Origin: Aralia elata
Lineage: Eukaryota > Streptophyta > Magnoliopsida > Apiales > Araliaceae
Direction of reading: 5' to 3'
NCBI GenBank assembly: GCA_034770075.1
Contig: CM068377.1
Coordinates: 52,942,275 to 53,006,274, forward strand
DNA length: 64,000 nucleotides
Positions 1-11,282 of this stretch are shown here, in pieces. The notes beneath the pieces are model-generated. The model searched no databases and was not told the origin of the DNA. It saw nothing but the letters and a program-made list of their open reading frames with translations. How positions within the stretch are numbered: position 1 is the first letter of the stretch; every line of letters begins with the position of its first letter. The translations under genes and the position numbers were made by a program.

Positions 1-1100
1 GTTCAAACTGTTCTTGAGTTTCTGGGTACGTCAGTCGTGGTCAAACAATGACCTTTAGGTTAATTTAATTCCTAGATAGGTTATTGTTTTGGTGTTTAGT
101 TGATTTATACTTGTAGCATATATGGTAGGGTACAACGACATGTGTTTATATAACCTTAACTATACCATATGTAAAAGATCTAGGCTGCTCAAATCTTGTC
201 ACACACCATGTCAGACATTCATATGGTTTCTAAGTTACCCAGAAATCAGTTTTCCATGGTCGGTCAACGGGTTTTAACCATCAATATCTTTTAATTTTGG
301 GATTTGTTTAACATGATTCTAGTCCTAAATTATTAACATCATGGTAGAATACCAATTCATGCTTTAAAACACATCAAACTAACAAATTAAGGGCGTCAAA
401 AAGTCTGACAAAATAGCCTGTTTGACTGTTCTTGACTGTCATGAATAGTTGACTGTTTTTTTATTAATTCTCATATCTAGGTGTTATGTAAACATGATTT
501 AACAACCCAGATCACTTAATAACATATTATTAAGCATTCCTAAACACTAAAACATAACATCTAACAAAGCTTTAAAGATCTAGCATAAAATTAGGGTTTT
601 GCACCTTTTTGGGCTACTTTTGGATCTCTTCTCTTTGATTTTGATCTTGCTACTACTGAGGCTTATTATAACTTGTAATATAAGTGTTTAGGTTATAAAA
701 TTTCGTGGTTCCATCAGTGGGAGGGCTGAGTACTTATAGGCTTTTCCAAATTAGGGTTTTTAAGACTTTTCACACATTTTTGCCTCCACAAATATCTAGC
801 CATCGAACTTGTGCTACTTCAAATCTGATCTTGGCCTTATGCTTGTGCTGGAGTGTGTTTAACACAAGCTAGCACACTCCCACAAGGTTTCCAATTGGTT
901 AGTTTAGTAATCTAAGTTTAATTCATACTAATCTTGATTAGAGTTTTGAAATTAAGGTTTAGGATAACTTAATTAGGTTAGTAATAACTTAATTAAGCTT
1001 AAATTTCATAATTAAGGTTTTAGAATCTCATAATTAGAGTTAAGGTTTCCTAATTAGGGTTAGGGTTTTCTAATTAAGGTTAGGGTTTTCTAATTATCCG
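1..1100 (-). mobile_element. Reverse-oriented LTR fragment, same family as the 40826-44787 solo LTR
   Basis: Read on the minus strand, this stretch matches part of the solo LTR at 40826-44787. Shared landmarks are repeated aaaccctaat motifs, the order 'tacgaaattttgaaaccta ... cataataagcct ... gcaaaaaccctaatttta', and the region with repeated 'cccagaa' and 'tgacc' motifs. The copy is divergent. It runs off the left edge, and on the right it stops near 1100 without a TG terminus, so it is truncated there. No coding frame is visible. The family assignment is from alignment by eye; exact ends are approximate. Confidence 0.55.
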
Positions 1101-1374
1101 AAATTTTAGGCAAGGAATACAATGCAGCCACAGTCTCCTTCAATTCTTGGTTTTGCCCAACTTCTTCTACTTTGTCTATTTCCAAGCTGTTGGTAATGGC
1201 AACTTCCAAACCTTTCTTACATATGTATTTGTTCAAAAGAGTGCTGCACTAGAAAATTAATCACATCAATAACAAAAACTGGACTAATATCACTAGGGCA
1301 CCTCATTGTCTCATATATATTGAACTGAATCTTCTCTCCACCAAACTCCATGGTTAAGGACCCATTATGTACAT
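1101..1374 (-). pseudogene. Gypsy protease-region remnant (Tat/Athila side)
   Basis: On the minus strand the frame reads a Gypsy polyprotein segment including LTMEFGGEKIQFNIYETMRC and PSDISPVFVIDVINF, the type found just after the aspartic protease in non-chromovirus Gypsy elements. A stop follows after about 50 codons and the frame then drifts. It is cut on the right by the LARD insertion at 1375 and on the left by an LTR fragment. The minus-strand gag remnant at 36850-37506, on the far side of the LARD, has the orientation expected for the upstream part of the same host element. Joining the two into one element is inference. Confidence 0.55.
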
Positions 1375-1692
1375 TGTGACGACCCGAGAATTTATAAGAT
1401 TTATTAATAAAATCTTGAATGATTATTAAAGGTTAAAGAATAAAAACTCGATAGGAATTTGTGGATTTACTAAAAATTTTAAGAAAAAAAAAACTATATG
1501 GGTTACTATTTGAAAGAAAATTGAGAGAATAAGGGTTACAAAATTCAAAACCCCGATTGGAACTATACTTGAATGTATGTTAAGAATAAGGTATTATGTT
1601 ACCTTTTACCTTATGTGAATTAAGGAAAGAGATTATGTAAGAATATATATATATATATACATATGGAAAACGATTTAAGAAAAAGGGTAAAC

Positions 1693-1885
1693 GGTTTGCT
1701 GAATTAGTGTAAACGGCTTGCTGAATCAGTGTATTCGGTTTGCTGAATTGTTGAATCCAGTTTACTGAATTAATGAATCCGGTTTGCTGAATTAGTGAAT
1801 TCAGTTTGCTGAATTGTAGGATAGTTTGAATCCAGGCTGCTGAATTGGTATGTATGGATAATCCAACTTGCTGGATTAGGTATTC
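1693..1885 (+). repeat. CTGAATT minisatellite in LARD LTR
   Basis: About seven degenerate units of 25-30 bp share the core cggtttgctgaattagtg and differ by point changes (cggcttgctgaatcagtg, cagtttactgaattaatg). The same array is in the second LTR at 23416-23620. It lies near the LTR start, where U3 enhancers usually sit, so a role in transcriptional control is possible but not shown. Confidence 0.75.
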
Positions 1886-2029
1886 CGGTTTAATGGATTA
1901 TAAAGAAGAACGTATACAATGAAAGACTTATTGTTAAGTCATAAGGTTTATGATCAAGTAGTAGTACAGTCGTGTTCTCTAATAGTTGATGTATAGTGGT
2001 TGGGTTAAACGATTCCTTCAGGGAGCGGA

Positions 2030-4780
2030 TGTGACACCCCCAAATCCGAGTACTACGTTTTCTAAGGATTTGGTGTTCACTATCCATATACATCACAACA
2101 CATCTAACTACCCATTCATTCATAATGGAAATACTATTAATGGAAATAGAAATCTCCCATTAAGGGTTACAACATCATTCATAAATAAATCTCAGGTCAT
2201 CTAACCTTAAATAAACATCAGTGCGGAAAACATAAATCAAATCTATTACATAAACAACAATAAAGCAAATACAACAAGTCTTCATCACTTGTTTGCTTTT
2301 CCTTTGCCCTTACTAGTGGATGGCTCATCAGTTCTTTCAACTTTAGCTGCAATGTTATTATGCAAGGGTGAGCAATGATTGCCCAACAAGTATAACAACA
2401 ACAGTAATAATAACATGCGAAATAATTAATGGGTATCGAATATTCGAAGATTTAGCTTTTGAGTCAAGAATGTAAAAAAAGATTCAAAAGAACGTCTGAG
2501 GGTCTTCAGACCACGAACTATGTCCCAGGTTATCAAGTATTTCTACTTTAAACCTTTAATAGTCGTAAGACTATATGGACCTTGCTTCTCGTACTCAGGG
2601 GGATCAGCCCTTTGTACCATGTGTGTGCACAACATCTTAACGCTAACGCGTAAATAAAATCCCCTGTATAAGGGTTGTTCATCTCAGTTTGACATCGGAG
2701 TCCGCACCAAAGGAAGTTTGGTTTGGATTTACTTCAATAACGTTTCTAGAATTTAGAACGCTCATCAACTATGGACTAGTCGAATCAATAAGGGTTCGCT
2801 AGTCAATCAAGGTGCAAAAGGTATAATTCGAGAATCAAAAATAAATCTCACAAAAGGTACGATTAAATACGTTCTATATAACTGAAACATTACAAAGAGG
2901 AAATTAAAAACGTCTCATTGAATCTATGAAATTGAATGGAATAGACACAATAACTTGCTCAAGATGTAATAGCATTATGAAGCTTGTATTCTATGATAAC
3001 GAAATTTAGAAACTTGCGTAAACGTAAAAGTAAGGATAAGATACTTGCCTCGTGCGTAGACTATAAATTTAAGACTCACGTTCTCTAATCAACCTATACA
3101 TTCCGTTTATAAAACAGTAATAATAATTAGTTACAGTATTATAAACACGTTAGGATTCATTCTCATCTAATTTCATTTTAATAGCTCAGTTGACACCGAA
3201 CAATCAATGGGCATATGGTACCACCTTTCACAGTACTTTAACATTCATTTTATACATTAGCCTAAGCTTTAGGTATGTCTACGATATCATAACATGATCT
3301 CAAAGAAAGAAGAAAATTTTTACTCTCGTCTTTTTACTCTTTTTTTTTTTTTTTAATTCCCGCCGGGGCGAGAAAATCCTTCACAAAAATCTCGCCGGGG
3401 CGAGGAATTGCTTCACAAAATTCTCGCCGGGGCGAGCTCTCCCCGGGGCGAGGAATTTCTTCACAAAATTCTCGCCGGGGCGAGCTCCCTGCCGGGGCGA
3501 GGGATCCCTTCACAAAATTCTCGCCGGGGAAAGAATTACGAATTTCAGTTTCTGCAGTTCGCGAAGAACGCATAAACAGGCCAAAAATTTCCCATTTTGT
3601 CATTCTTACATCAAATTAAACATACTCAATTATCAAGTATGGTATGAAATTAAAACCCATTCCATAAACAATGATTTTAGCATCACAGATAATCTATACA
3701 ACCCAATTAAAGACCAAAAATCTAACTGTTCATACTTATTATGAAGTTTTGATACAGTTAACAAAATTAATCGCAGTAAATTCGTTTCTTAACCAAATCA
3801 ATCCGTTTAAGTATCATTCTTTTCGTTTTTACATGCATAGACATAATCAGTAATCAATTTAACCAATTAACAAGCACAACAAGCATCAATTTCATACATT
3901 TAGACCATGTTCATATGTAACTACTCTGTAACTTCAGAACTTGTAATTAAAGCATGATCTCATGGATTTAACTACTCTAAATCATATATAAACTATACAA
4001 AACACATCAATGCATGCTTATGATCATCTAATATCAATTTATTGAGAGTTTGGCCATAGAATTTACTTTACAGAGAACTTAGAAACATACGTTCATGGAA
4101 AAATTAAAGAAGAACATAATCAGATATTTTAATTAAGGAATTACCTTGACAAGAAGTTAGATTATGCAATAAGGTGAGTAGATTTTCTTCTTCAACTCTC
4201 TCAAACTCTCACTTTTCTCTCTGACTTTCTAGGAACTGATGATAGGAATAAACTGATAGATCATTATACACATTAATAAACTGTTAGATCATGGTGTCAG
4301 TTAATAACTGGCACCAACTCCCCCTAAGGCCATGTTTGGCTACTCAATTATTCTCCTTTCTAGTTTATTTTAATAAATAGCTTATTACATAGTTTCATGT
4401 CACACTTTAATCAACTAAATAATATTAATAAAATCAAATATATAAAATAGAATAATTCTACATTAAATCGCATAGTCATATAAATAAAATTCTCATTTAT
4501 TAATAATGACAATTTACTAAATCTCTAATTAATAATTAAATTAATTAGAAATAACATTATACTCATTTAAATAATGTATTTAATCAAATAAATTCAATTA
4601 AACACATATTTTAAATATAAAAATTCTCTACATTAATATAATTAATGTAACACATATAATTAAATTAATCTACCACAAATTCATCGATAAATCAATTAAC
4701 TCAAGAATTAAATCATCAAAAAATATTTATTTAATTCAATAAATATTTGAAATAAGTTACAAAAATTCTCGTTTGTCACA
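2030..4780 (-). mobile_element. Solo LTR, reverse orientation, Tekay-like termini
   Basis: The insert starts TGTGACACCCCCAAATCCG and ends GTTTGTCACA, so on the minus strand it begins TGTGACAAACGAGAA and ends CGGATTTGGGGGTGTCACA, matching the Tekay LTR end at 13971-13989. It is flanked by gcgga (2025-2029) and gccga (4781-4785), a 5-bp TSD with one mismatch. The empty site is preserved in the other LARD LTR near 23753. No internal region is present, so this is a solo LTR from recombination between the two LTRs of a former element. It is 2751 bp with no coding capacity. Confidence 0.85.
3354..3531 (-). repeat. GC-rich dyad array CTCGCC-GG-GGCGAG in solo LTR
   Basis: About seven units contain the near-palindrome CTCGCCGGGGCGAG or a variant, most separated by a linker such as ttcacaaaattctc, giving spacing near 32-47 bp. 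Arms CTCGCC and GGCGAG can pair. The block is the only GC-rich part of an otherwise AT-rich LTR. A short open frame across it on the minus strand is a by-product of the repeat. Confidence 0.8.
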
Positions 4781-5226
4781 GCCGAGGTGTATACGAACTA
4801 GCAACCTATCTAACTCACTGTGAAAATAGTGTAGACGAGACGGAAACTAGTTTGTTGGTTGTTTGTAGGAAACCACCCAGATTACTATATTGAACACCGT
4901 TAGAGAATCGATTTGTGCTAAGTATAGGATTGTGGATATGTACGATGACAAGGATAAATGCATGGTGGCATGTGTGAGATTAAGTAAATATATATATTAT
5001 GAATATGTACATATTTATGGATGGTGTAGAGTGTAATAAAAGAACTATATAACCTAATATAATTAAATATTATGAACGAAAAATTTAATAACTGAAGGGT
5101 TATAGCCATAGAAAAAGCATAGTGTTTGATCTATGTGGGTTATGTGGCATGTCTCAGCATATTAAATTATGTTGAGGTATATATAGAATAAATATGAGAA
5201 ATAAATGAATAGCAATTTTATGAGAT

Positions 5227-5228
<2 letters not shown>

Positions 5229-5259
<31 letters not shown>
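5229..5259. repeat. (TA)n microsatellite
   Basis: An uninterrupted TA run in the LARD 5' LTR; the matching run in the other LTR is at about 24199-24229. Confidence 0.9.
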
Positions 5260-5265
<6 letters not shown>

Positions 5266-5693
5266 GTTTGTTTATTATATAATAAACAAATAACATGAAG
5301 TATTGTAAATTAATATTTATATGTTAAGTATGAGGATTAATGATGGCGATTGAAGTGTACTAGTAAAAGTAATGCAAGAGAGAATTATTTTAGTATATCT
5401 CAGTTATTATTTATTTTAACTTAATTAAGGAAGAATTTAATTGAGTTATATAAATAAATGTAAGTGAATAGTTATTTTAAATTCCAAATTTTGTGGAAAA
5501 ATAATCCTAATTAAATATTAGGATAAGATAAATATATGGGTTGATTTATTGTATTTCATGACCCAAATGATTTAATTAATTAAGTAATAAATAAAATTGG
5601 AGAAAGTTAATATATATATATATATATAAGGATAAAAAATGAAAAAGGAAATAAAATATGTATGTATATCAATTGCCTCCCATTTCTTATTCT

Positions 5694-5852
5694 CGGCAAA
5701 AACAAAAGGAAGAGAGAGAGAGAGAGAAATCCGACCGGGAGGAAGAGAGAGAAGAAGAGGGAGGGAAAGCTCGACCATGGAAGGAGAAAGATAATAAGAT
5801 CAAGCCATGGAAGAAGATCCATGGAAGGAAAGAAAGAAAAAAATGAAGAACT
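5694..5852 (+). other. Purine-rich leader segment of LARD LTR
   Basis: This is a strongly purine-rich plus strand (GA repeats, gaagagagagaagaagaggg, repeated ccatggaaga) just downstream of a TA-rich stretch at 5611-5629 that could supply a TATA element. The same segment occurs at 24660-24805. Position and composition fit the transcribed leader (R/U5) of a plant LTR. Overlapping reading frames on both strands are judged non-coding because they consist of simple-sequence residues (Glu/Arg/Lys or Ser/Leu/Phe). Confidence 0.4.
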
Positions 5853-6931
5853 CAAGGTAAAACTCAAAACTTGACCCATTTTATTGTGATTTAACTTCGA
5901 TCTAGGTTTGGGTTGTTATTATTGAACTTTATAATGATAGATTTATATGATTTATGATGATTCATGGTTGGATCTAGAGGTTTGATGGGTGGTTAAGCTT
6001 GGATTTGAGAAATAATTTCTTAAAACTCTAAAACCGTCATTTTCCTCTTTGATCCTTAGATCCGCATAGTGGGTATTGATGAAAAATTGTATAGACTTAA
6101 TATATTGTAATATTATGAGTTAGGAGTTCATAGAACTTGGAATCATCTGATTTAGTTGTGTAAAACTCAAAATATGAAAATCGAAAGGAGAGAAGCGAAG
6201 GTTAATTTTTCTCAAATTAAATGAACTAATGAGCTGCTGCTCAAAAATAAAAACTTCGAGGTTAGCTAATTTGCTCTAAAAATTATGGACTTTTGGTATG
6301 TTATTTTTACACTAAATAAGTTTCCATAGACTCCGGAACGGACTAATTCCGACATCGGAGCAAAGAGTTATGACCATTATAGATAGTGATACAAAACTGT
6401 CTAGTGAATTTTGGTCAGCCCTCTTACGTGCAATTCTTGTATTCATGTGTTGAGAATTAGTAACTTTTCAGTAGGACAAAGTTGTAGATACAGAAGTTAG
6501 CTTCGTGTGGCCGCTGGAATCACCTAAAAATTGTAAATAACGAAGAAGTTATGACTGTTTAAGCGAGGTTGGGTCTGAAATTCGCGAGTTGACTTTGGCT
6601 GGGCGATGCGATTTTGACGTCCAATACTAAAACAAGCATAACTTTTGTATACGAAGTCCAAATTTGATAATTCAAGATGTTTTGGAAAGCTTAAAGATAA
6701 TACTACAATTTTATATAATAAAAACTAAAATTTGAGATTTTTGAAAAGGTTAAAATAGATATTTTTGAAGATGTTGCTCAACCAGATGCGAACGAAAGGT
6801 GTCGGGTTTGCGTTTTATGAACCGTAAAGCATTCCGAACCTATTAATTACCGTTCTAAGTATTATAAAGTGTAAATCTTGAATAGCGAGATAAGGATTAA
6901 CCATAATGGGTTATATTTTAAAAGTTTAAAT

Positions 6932-7793
6932 ACTTAACTACATGTTAAGTATAAATGGAAGAAGTTAAGCCAAAAATTGATTAAACATTTTTCTTGTTAA
7001 TCAAATATACATCTAAAACGATGTGGAGATATTTGATAAGGACTTAACTACATGTTAAGTATTAATTGAAAAGAAATACCTTGAGGATACAATATGAAGT
7101 TAAATGATGACTTGAATGTTGATGTAATTATTCTATTAACCTAATAAATATGTAAATGATGTTAATACAAGAGTATAAGAACTTAGCGAAAGTGTTAAGT
7201 AAACATTAAAAAGAATTTGCCTAAAGGCAAGATGGGAAAGTTATTTAATTAACTTTAATGAAGATAATACATTGATATAATGTAACTTCAGACTAAAACT
7301 ATTTAACCGGACGTTAAATGTCAATAAAAAGGAAAACATAAAGAAATATGATACGAATGTTAACTAAATATTATTAACAATACCTCTAATATAATGTAGC
7401 GACGACTACGATAACTTAACCAAACGTTAAGTGTCGATCAAAAGAGAACTTTAAAGAAGGATGAGTTGAACGTTAACCTTATTAATGTTAACAATAATTA
7501 TACATCGAGCGTGATGTAAAGATAAGATTTAAGACTTAACTAAATGTTAAGTATCAATCGAAGACAGTTATAAAGGAACATGATATAAAGGGTTATCTAA
7601 TTAACCTTAATCAATTATATGGAATGAGAGGCTCTCAATACAGAGTCAAGTCAAGCTCTAAACATTTAACCGACTGTTAAATGTCGACTAAAATAGAAAG
7701 TGGCGAGACGTAAAAGTAAGTGTAACACGATTATGTTGTATGGACAATAATAAGTCCTAAAAAGCTTTAAACACTGGAACAACTGTTAAGTGT
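6932..7793 (+). repeat. Degenerate tandem array of eight hairpins in LARD 5' LTR
   Basis: Dyads of form acttaac-N5-gttaagt begin at about 6932, 7042, 7181, 7302, 7414, 7534, 7664 and 7771, a period near 110-140 bp. Units four and seven read atttaac...gttaaat, with both arms changed together. The intervening sequence often has a second dyad (for example gttaaccttattaatgttaac near 7472, tacatcgagcgtgatgta at 7501-7518). The array recurs in the other LTR at 25887-26754. Confidence 0.75.
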
Positions 7794-8792
7794 CGGTTAA
7801 AGAAATAGATTAAAGAATATAGAGTATAGTAAACAAGGATTAAGAATTATTATGTGGCTGATTATTGTGTCCTTATACACTTAAAATTGTGTAGGATACT
7901 GGAAAGATGAGCTACCATAACTTTACGTGGAGTGCTTTAAGGCAAATTTTTCAGTAACTTGCTCCTATGTGTTAATATGCATAGATTTATGCATAAGACA
8001 ATAACTGAGAACTGTTGTTCTGTGTAACCAAGTTGATTTTTGATTGCTATATGATGCGAATATGCTATGTGAAGCATGAAAGTTGTATGCATATTGAATT
8101 GCACATCATGAAGGTATGAAACTTAGATAGAATCATTGCATGAGATTTATTATGTATGCATGAAAATCAGGTATGTATGCTATGTGAAGTATGAAAGGTG
8201 TAGACTGTTAGACTTGCTGAGTCGTAGTGCTTAATTTTGCAAATAATTTTACAGATAAACACAAAATTAGTAGACCGACAATATAATGACGAGTTAAACA
8301 CAGTGCGATTATAAGGCGCGTTGTTTTATTAAATGGCTCGGCGCCGACGTCATGGGTTGTTATGATGATTAAGCAAGTTATATAAAATTTTATATATATA
8401 CTCTTTGAGTAGAGGTTGAATTTATGTATTCATTTAATTATGACTTCTAACTTTATAAAGACCTTGTAAAAGTAAGAGATGGTTACAAATTCTGGGACCA
8501 GAAGAAGTTTTATTAACTAAATTCTAATATCTATCTAGATATTTATTGTATGAATATGTAGATTAAAGATGAATCATAATTTAGATTCAATGTATGTAAG
8601 TTAATTGTGTAAACCTTTTGTGAATCTAAAGGTAAATATGTATTAAAATAAAGGTTATAGACCTTGGGATATGTAGCAGAGATTATTGTATGCACAATTT
8701 ATGTTTATATCTTCCGCAATAGTTGTAAATATGATGTATCGTGACACACCAGGTCCGAAGTTCAAGGGACCCGGGTTTGGGGCGTTTACATT

Positions 8793-8810
8793 TGGTATCA
8801 GAGCTGTAGG
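8793..8810 (+). other. Primer-binding site, initiator tRNA-Met type (LARD)
   Basis: TGGTATCAGAGCTGTAGG starts two bases after the LTR end. The first 12 bases match the common plant initiator-Met primer site. The following GCTGTAGG is shared with the Tekay element at 13993-14010. Confidence 0.85.
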
Positions 8811-10714
8811 ATAAGGAATAAACTCAAATAGAGTTTAAGTGCTAAAAGATGAATTTTTAAAAATTCATTATTAAGTAAGGAAAAAGATAAATAAGATTCA
8901 AAGAAGAATCTTGAAAAGTTATAAAGATAAGAATCTGGAGTTACCTGACTCCAGTGGTAAAGATGAAAAGCTTAAACAAAATCACAATATACGATTAAAG
9001 AGGAAAATAAGAAGATCGTAAAATAAAATGATCATAAGATAGAAAAGAATCGTAATATAATACGATTATAAGAAAAGGTCACAACGTGATCTAGTGAGGT
9101 CATAAAAAGTCCAGAGGATCAATCTATTGATTGGAAATGTTATAACAGAATTGTTGTACGAAAGTTATATTATAAAATTGTACAATGTAAACTCATGAAA
9201 GAGTGATTAGTGTTGATATACGAATTAAATAAAATTTGTATTGAGCAAAGGGAAAGTTAGGATTATGTGGGATTTCAATTGAGGACTCATGTTAGTGGCT
9301 AAGTTATACAATTCCTAGTATGGGACGGGAATAGGTGCTTGGATTGAAGACCGCTTAGCTTCCTATATTAATATAGTGGTTGAGTCGAACAAGTCCTGGT
9401 ATGGGACGGGATTTGTCCATGGTTTAACAACCGCTCAACTTCCTATATTGATTAGTGATCGAGTTAGCTCGACAACCACTTAGCTTCCTATATTGACAAT
9501 TATTGAAATATTAGTGTTGCACTATCGATATACGTATGACGAGAAGGTGATTCCTTTCTCATATATATATTTGATAATTAAAAAATATTAAGATTAGGTG
9601 CGAGTTCATTAAACTCATACGTATGGTAAGTTCGTGACTCATAATTGTATGGTGGAACTCCTCAGCGAATGGACGATTTTGGTCTAACTAGGATAAGTTC
9701 CTAAACCCATATGATTGTGGTAAGTTCTTGAACTCATAACATGTGGTAAGTTTGATGAACTATACTAGAATATAGAAAGGTCGTGGATGAAGAACTGAGG
9801 ATTTTTAGTATAGTAAGCTTTAAGGATGATAGAAATAGATAGAACTATTAAGCAATGGATCATTAGAGAGATTGAAGTTGATGGTGGAAGCATAGGTATT
9901 CCAAATCTTCTAGCTATGCTAGATTTTAAAATTTTTGACATCAAGCTAAATTCGCACTAATGTGCCTTTAAAAATAAAAATGAAATTTTTGTTATCCTCA
10001 AAACAGAGTGATAAGTGTGTAGAAGTGGGCTTCGAACCACTAACACATTGTTACCTGTTGCGGCATGATAACACCAAAAATGAGTTTTTTTAGTTTGGAA
10101 CTGTTTAAAGAAGAGTGTATGCTATTTGTTTCGGCTAGACAAAAATGATTTAAAATATCAAAATATATTTTTAAATAGTCATCAATGCATCATAGAACCT
10201 GGTGTAGAATGACAGATGATGTAGTCATCAATGCAGATTAACCTAGTGTTGGATGTTATCTAAGGATCGTCAGCCCACTATTGTATGATGTAGTATTACA
10301 AAGTCACAAAATGACGGAATCCTCAACGGATTGTAAATACAGTGCGGTATCATGACGTCATAAAATGATTTTTAGAATTTTGAACCAATTAAAGAAAAGT
10401 CAATGCCAATTTAAGTGGCTAGACAAATGTTTCGATTAATGTTCGAATTATTGGTATATGTTTAAGCTAATTGATTAAGCTTGACAAATGTTTATTTAAA
10501 TTCAAGTAATCTCTTTGAGAATTTATCCCGAACTAAATTATTTTGGTGCGGAGTCTTATGCTAAGTCTGAGGTGAACAACCCGAAAAAATGGGGGTATAC
10601 CAGTTGGATAATATATTCCAATTTAAGAACGCATATAGTGGTTCCGAAAACTAAGGTGCAATAGGCTGAACACCTAACGTACCCGACTAGGTAGTTTACC
10701 TTCTTCGTGATTGT
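8811..10714 (+). other. LARD internal domain, left part, non-coding
   Basis: No frame resembling gag or pol is visible on either strand. The stretch contains imperfect repeats around 9280-9510 built on 'accgcttagcttcctatatt' with 'ctggtatgggacggga', and repeats of 'gtaagttc.tgaactcata' near 9600-9750. From about 10015 to 10714 it resembles the 3' third of Gypsy LTRs (for example 'tatgctatttgtttcggctaga' against 'tatgctatttgtttcagctaga' at 13238), so it may include an acquired LTR piece. Transcription and packaging signals may be here but cannot be pinpointed. Confidence 0.6.
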
Positions 10715-10937
10715 AAACATGTAATGCCCGTGAATTTTGAACGTCTTTATTAATTAAATCTAATTTAATTTAATGAGTTAACGTTGTGTTCTATTTAAAC
10801 CAACTTGGGTTAATTGGTGGGAGATGTATAAGATGTGTCTATACTTGTGTTGGCAGGTATGATATAACTATGGTTAAGAAATAACCATATGTGAGTCAAG
10901 TGTAGGAATTGGTGTGTAATGGCTAAAATGGACAAGA

Positions 10938-11105
10938 GTGGTTAATAACCAAGGTAATTATGAAGGGGCAATAACCATTGTATATCCAAGTGATTAATAA
11001 CCAATGTAATTATGGCGGGATAATAACCATTGTGTTTAAACAATGTAATTATGACAAGATAATAACCAATGTCTAATAACCAATGAAGAATGGTTAATAA
11101 CTAAT
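10938..11105 (+). repeat. U3 repeats with GGTTAATAACC dyad
   Basis: Five to six degenerate copies of 'taataaccaatgtaattatg' carry the dyad ggttaataacc and ggataataaccat variants. The block lies 170-340 bp upstream of the TATA box and recurs in the 3' LTR at 19871-20040. Position suggests promoter or enhancer elements; this is inference. Confidence 0.65.
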
Positions 11106-11274
11106 GGATAATTAAGATTTTACGAAAAGACTATTTTAACCTTAAAAGAAGTTGGTTAATGATTAAAATACCCTTGAGGAAGTTGCTAGGAAGCTTCCTA
11201 TTATTGATGAATTGATCAAATTGCCCTTGCCTAGTCATGATTAATGACTATTTTGCCCATGGTCTCTACTTTCC

Positions 11275-11282
11275 TATAAATA
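11275..11282 (+). promoter_or_regulatory. TATA box of Tekay 5' LTR
   Basis: TATAAATA in the context ctataaatagga, inside a long LTR and upstream of a purine-rich leader. It is conserved in the 3' LTR at 20207-20214. Transcription would start about 30 bp downstream. Confidence 0.75.

Larger units (their letters stand above)
1375..8790 (+). mobile_element. LARD 5' LTR (contains solo-LTR insertion)
   Basis: The LTR portions are 1375-2029 and 4786-8790; between them is a reverse solo LTR plus a duplicated 5-bp target. The same sequence recurs without that insertion at 23110 onward, where the interrupted point reads gagcggaggtata. The LTR contains a CTGAATT minisatellite, a TA microsatellite, a purine-rich leader stretch (5694-5852), an array of about eight hairpins (6932-7793) and the terminal GGGTTTGGGGCGTTTACA. 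There is no coding sequence; short reading frames over the GA-rich part are compositional. Confidence 0.8.

Noticed and set aside
3354..3531. CRISPR-like array of repeats and spacers
   Set aside because: Units are degenerate, linkers are themselves repeated and the context is a plant LTR.
3334..3603. Minus-strand frame with repeated RREFCEEIPRPGE-like units
   Set aside because: It follows directly from the GC dyad tandem repeat and has no upstream or downstream coding context.
5572..5879. Overlapping frames on both strands over the GA-rich stretch (also 24573-24847)
   Set aside because: Low-complexity purine-rich DNA is free of stops in several frames; the products are simple-residue runs.
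8793..8810. tRNA gene fragment
   Set aside because: Only the complement of the tRNA 3' end is present, at the place of a retrotransposon primer site; the same applies at 13993, 29086, 47769 and 63785.
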